64,000 bases of DNA, taken from Pseudoalteromonas rubra. Lineage in GTDB: Bacteria > Pseudomonadota > Gammaproteobacteria > Enterobacterales > Alteromonadaceae. Where the stretch lies: the NCBI RefSeq assembly GCF_000238295.3, contig NZ_AHCD03000035.1:992001-1056000 (forward strand). The letters are read 5' to 3'. The notes under the pieces are model-generated. The model did not search any database. It worked only from the letters and a program-made list of their open reading frames with translations, and had not been told where the DNA came from. Of this stretch, positions 61,658 to 64,000 are shown in pieces. Every line of letters starts with the position of its first letter. The stretch's first letter is position 1. A program made the translations under genes and the position numbers.

Positions 61658-61991
61658 GAATAAAACTCCTTAGCAAACCCTGTTATATTTATTTACGGTA
61701 AACGAATATCGTCTTTATATGAGTGGGGATTGCCGATTTGGTTCACTGCCGGAACAACTTTTTATATCCGTCCGGCGAGCCTAAACAACTTGCAAAATTT
61801 GCCCTATGTTACTTGCCTCGCCCTGTAAACACAAGATGTGAGCCAGTCCGACCCATTATCTGGCACAGCTAAACCGTAAAGCCTCACGCTGCCGGTATCC
61901 CAAGTAACCAAATTATGTTAGTATTTACGGCTATACATCTAAAAACTGCCGTTAGGCATTACCATATTCTCAGCGTATAGGGTGCTCTTAA
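61658..61991. other. Divergent region between bamC and gcvR
   Basis: About 330 bases with no gene. A GCCGGA/TCCGGC inverted repeat with a long centre lies near 61752-61779. This is where dapA would be in related gene orders, but no trace of it is seen. Confidence 0.5.
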
Positions 61992-62525
61992 ATGACCACA
62001 TTTACCAACCAACAACTGGTTTTGACCGCAATCGGCGAAGATCGCTCGGGGATTGTCAGTGAACTGACTATGCTAGTCAGTGAATGTAATTGCAACATCA
62101 TCGATAGCCGTATCGCGATACTCGGTAACGAGTTTACATTCATTATGCTGTTATCGGGCGACATGGCGGCAATCAGCCGGGTTGAGCATACCCTGCCGAC
62201 AAAAGGGATGGAGCTTGGCTTACTGACCATGATGAAGCGCACCGCCAGCCATCAACAAAACGAGTTCAGTGCCGGTTACACCCTGGAATATAAAGGGCTA
62301 GACGCCCCCGGCACGCTAAGCAAGGTGACGCGCTTTTTTGCAGAGCAAAATATCAGCATTTGTTCTTTGAAGTCTGATACATACGAAGAAAGTGACGCAT
62401 TACATATGCGCTGTGAAATCGAAGTCAATATTCCCATTGAGGTTGATGCCGACGCATTTAAAATACAGTTCGAGCATCTCTCAAACTCACTAGATCTGGA
62501 TTATATTTTTCGACGCATTCGTTAA
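61992..62525 (+). CDS. gcvR: Glycine cleavage system regulator GcvR
   Basis: Cytoplasmic two-ACT-domain protein that in E. coli blocks GcvA activation of gcvTHP when glycine is low. The 177-residue product has ACT domains at about 8-80 (LTAIGEDRSGIVSELTMLVSECNCNIIDSRIAILG) and 95-175 (YTLEYKGLDAPGTLSKVTRFFAEQNISICSL); the key features are GEDRSGIV and DAPGTLSK. It is followed 10 bases later by bcp, as in E. coli. Confidence 0.93.
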   Translation: MTTFTNQQLVLTAIGEDRSGIVSELTMLVSECNCNIIDSRIAILGNEFTFIMLLSGDMAAISRVEHTLPTKGMELGLLTMMKRTASHQQNEFSAGYTLEYKGLDAPGTLSKVTRFFAEQNISICSLKSDTYEESDALHMRCEIEVNIPIEVDADAFKIQFEHLSNSLDLDYIFRRIR

Positions 62526-62535
62526 GGAGCATCCT

Positions 62536-63006
62536 ATGAATACGCTACAAGCAGGCGCTCAGGCCCCACAATTTACTTTACAAAATCAAGATGGTGACAG
62601 TATCGCACTCAGCACACTTCTGGAGTCAAACCAGGTGCTGGTGTATTTCTATCCAAAGGCACTGACACCAGGCTGTACCGTTCAGGCTGAGCAGCTCAGA
62701 GATCACAAAGCCCAGCTAGCACAGTATAATACGGTCGCAGTAGGGATCAGCCCAGATCCGGTTAAGAAGTTAAAAAATTTCGAGACCAAAAAAGAGCTGA
62801 ACTTTGACTTATTGTCAGACGAAGATCATGCCATCGCTGATGCCTTCGGCGTGTGGGGACTGAAAAAGTTTATGGGTAAGGAATACGACGGAATCCACCG
62901 CATCAGCTTCCTGATCGGGCAAGATGGTAACGTTAAACACGTATTCAACAAGTTTAAGACCAAAGAGCATCACCAGGTGGTGATCGACTATCTGGCAGCA
63001 CAGTAA
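62536..63006 (+). CDS. bcp: Peroxiredoxin Bcp (PrxQ)
   Basis: Thioredoxin-dependent peroxidase. The 156-residue product has the peroxidatic Cys47 in KALTPGCTVQAEQLRD. The second cysteine, five residues on in E. coli Bcp, is Glu52 here, so this is a 1-Cys form or uses another thiol for resolution. It is in an operon with gcvR, spacing 10 bases. Confidence 0.95.
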   Translation: MNTLQAGAQAPQFTLQNQDGDSIALSTLLESNQVLVYFYPKALTPGCTVQAEQLRDHKAQLAQYNTVAVGISPDPVKKLKNFETKKELNFDLLSDEDHAIADAFGVWGLKKFMGKEYDGIHRISFLIGQDGNVKHVFNKFKTKEHHQVVIDYLAAQ

Positions 63007-63008
63007 AG

Positions 63009-63036
63009 AAAAAGGGGCTGAATTCAGCCCCTTTTT
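63009..63036. terminator. Bidirectional terminator between bcp and pdxJ
   Basis: Perfect palindrome with stem AAAAAGGGGCTGAA/TTCAGCCCCTTTTT. T-runs on both strands serve the two convergent genes. Confidence 0.9.
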
Positions 63037-63068
63037 AGATCCTTTCGCATCATATTAGCTACGTGGTA

Positions 63069-63800
63069 TTAGCTGCGTGCATCCAGCATCAAGCGCTTCA
63101 TATCTCTGACGGCTTTTTCTAATCCATCAATGGCGGCTCTGGCAATAATCGCATGACCAATGTTGAGCTCATAGATTTCTGGCATTTCAGCAATGGGCTT
63201 CACGTTGTGATAGTGCAAACCATGCCCTGCGTTAACCACAATGCCCAGACTATGCGCATATTTTACGCCAGTGCGGATCCGTTCCAGCTCTGCCTGCATC
63301 TCAGCGTCTGACTCTGCATCAGCATAAGCGCCGGTGTGAATTTCAATATAAGGCGCACCTGTCTCTTTCGCAGCATCAATCTGCTTAGGATCAGCATCAA
63401 TAAACAAAGATACCTTGATACCCGCATCAGCAAGACGCTCAACGGCCTGAGCCACTTTTTCTTTATTGGCTATCACGTCAAGACCGCCCTCAGTGGTCAG
63501 CTCTTCGCGCTTTTCCGGCACCAGACAAACATAAGCAGGCTTGACCTCACAGGCGATATCCAGCATCTCATCTGTCACTGCAATTTCCAGGTTCATACGT
63601 GTCTGAATGGTCTTCGCCATCACGTACACATCCCTATCCTGGATATGACGACGGTCTTCACGTAAATGGATGGTGATCCCATCTGCACCGGCATGTTCAG
63701 CAACTGCCGCAGCGTGAGCCGGATCCGGATAGCTGGTGCCCCTCGCCTGGCGCAATGTGGCAATATGATCGACGTTTACGCCCAATAATATTTCTTTCAT
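63069..63800 (-). CDS. pdxJ: Pyridoxine 5'-phosphate synthase PdxJ
   Basis: TIM-barrel enzyme making pyridoxine phosphate from deoxyxylulose phosphate and aminoacetone phosphate. The 243-residue product (E. coli 243) has GVNVDHIATLRQARG at 7-21, DGITIHLREDRRHIQD, ELNIGHAIIARA and VVNAGHGLHYHN. It starts 5 bases after the recO stop, the conserved recO-pdxJ order. Confidence 0.97.
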   Translation of the reverse strand: MKEILLGVNVDHIATLRQARGTSYPDPAHAAAVAEHAGADGITIHLREDRRHIQDRDVYVMAKTIQTRMNLEIAVTDEMLDIACEVKPAYVCLVPEKREELTTEGGLDVIANKEKVAQAVERLADAGIKVSLFIDADPKQIDAAKETGAPYIEIHTGAYADAESDAEMQAELERIRTGVKYAHSLGIVVNAGHGLHYHNVKPIAEMPEIYELNIGHAIIARAAIDGLEKAVRDMKRLMLDARS

Positions 63801-63805
63801 TGTTA

Positions 63806-64000
63806 TTACCTTGGTTGAAATAGCTCTCTGCTTTTCAGCGGTTTATGGCCAAGTAACGGCCTGAGTAAATATCTGCTTAAGCCCTTCGCCTGACGCCTGA
63901 CCTGCTCATCAGTAAAGTCATGCTGAGCGATCTGTTGAAGCACCCGGCCCAAAAAGCCGATGTGTCTGTCATCTGTTCTGATAAATCCCAGCTCTCGGGT
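63806..64000 (-). CDS. recO: DNA repair protein RecO, C-terminal part
   Basis: The last 64 residues of a minus-strand gene that begins beyond the window, ending RPLLGHKPLKSRELFQPR. The LGHKPLKSRELF end is the conserved RecO C-terminus. The position directly before pdxJ agrees. RecO helps load RecA at gaps. Confidence 0.88.
   Translation of the reverse strand, partial: TRELGFIRTDDRHIGFLGRVLQQIAQHDFTDEQVRRQAKGLSRYLLRPLLGHKPLKSRELFQPR

Overview
The window is chromosomal DNA from a marine gammaproteobacterium, most likely an Alteromonadales member close to Pseudoalteromonas. That placement is an inference from gene content and order: tolQRAB-pal-cpoB, aspS/ruvCAB, an HrcA repressor beside grpE and nadK, a gltBD operon, prkA-yeaH-spoVR, ilvY/ilvC, and a TonB receptor with imelysin-type lipoproteins. 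It is not a sequence search. Most of the window is ordinary core genome. No phage, integron, IS element or CRISPR array was seen.

Layout. 1-1953: a perfect tandem array of tRNA-Lys(UUU) genes, 17 complete plus one cut by the window edge, driven from a stable-RNA type promoter at about 2001-2036. 2112-6886: the Tol-Pal envelope operon. 6887-7868: almost 1 kb without a protein gene but with a convincing small-RNA unit (promoter plus intrinsic terminator). 7869-11939: Holliday-junction genes ruvCAB (with a LexA box) and aspS. 12118-15030: yecE-like gene, a small double-glycine-leader-like peptide, a GFA enzyme and two metallopeptidases. 15148-20143: grpE, hrcA, nadK, a membrane protein and recN, with a heat-shock promoter and two LexA boxes. 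20448-21255: two unrecognised small genes. 21433-27317: glutamate synthase, with LiuR-like and ArgR-like sites upstream. 27842-29044: grxD and sodB. 29467-34219: prkA-yeaH-spoVR stress operon. 34278-36258: a REC-CheC/PAS-GGDEF signalling pair. 36461-38334: exported thiol peroxidase, ElaA acetyltransferase and a Spo0M homologue. 38549-41292: a Kef-type antiporter gene broken by an exact 1,172-bp tandem duplication. 41918-48402: a probable metal-uptake operon (DUF4856 lipoprotein, imelysin lipoprotein, TonB receptor, di-iron membrane hydroxylase). 48736-51988: an atypical OmpR-family regulator, ilvY and ilvC. 52208-64000: chemoreceptor, TPR/transglutaminase-like lipoprotein, M28 peptidase, GIY-YIG protein, two Bam lipoproteins, ankyrin membrane protein, YjiH, gcvR, bcp, pdxJ and the end of recO.

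Functional themes. DNA damage repair (ruvCAB, recN) is marked by three LexA-type sites. Envelope integrity (Tol-Pal, BamC, BamE-like, CpoB) and oxidative stress (sodB, grxD, bcp, exported Tpx) are well represented. Nitrogen and amino-acid metabolism (gltBD, ilvC, gcvR) carries recognisable operator sites.

The most unusual items are the tRNA-Lys array, the exact intragenic duplication, the orphan RiPP-like peptide, the unassigned sRNA and the imelysin/DUF4856/TonB/hydroxylase operon. The two perfect tandem repeats could be real recent amplifications or assembly products, and the sequence alone cannot separate these.
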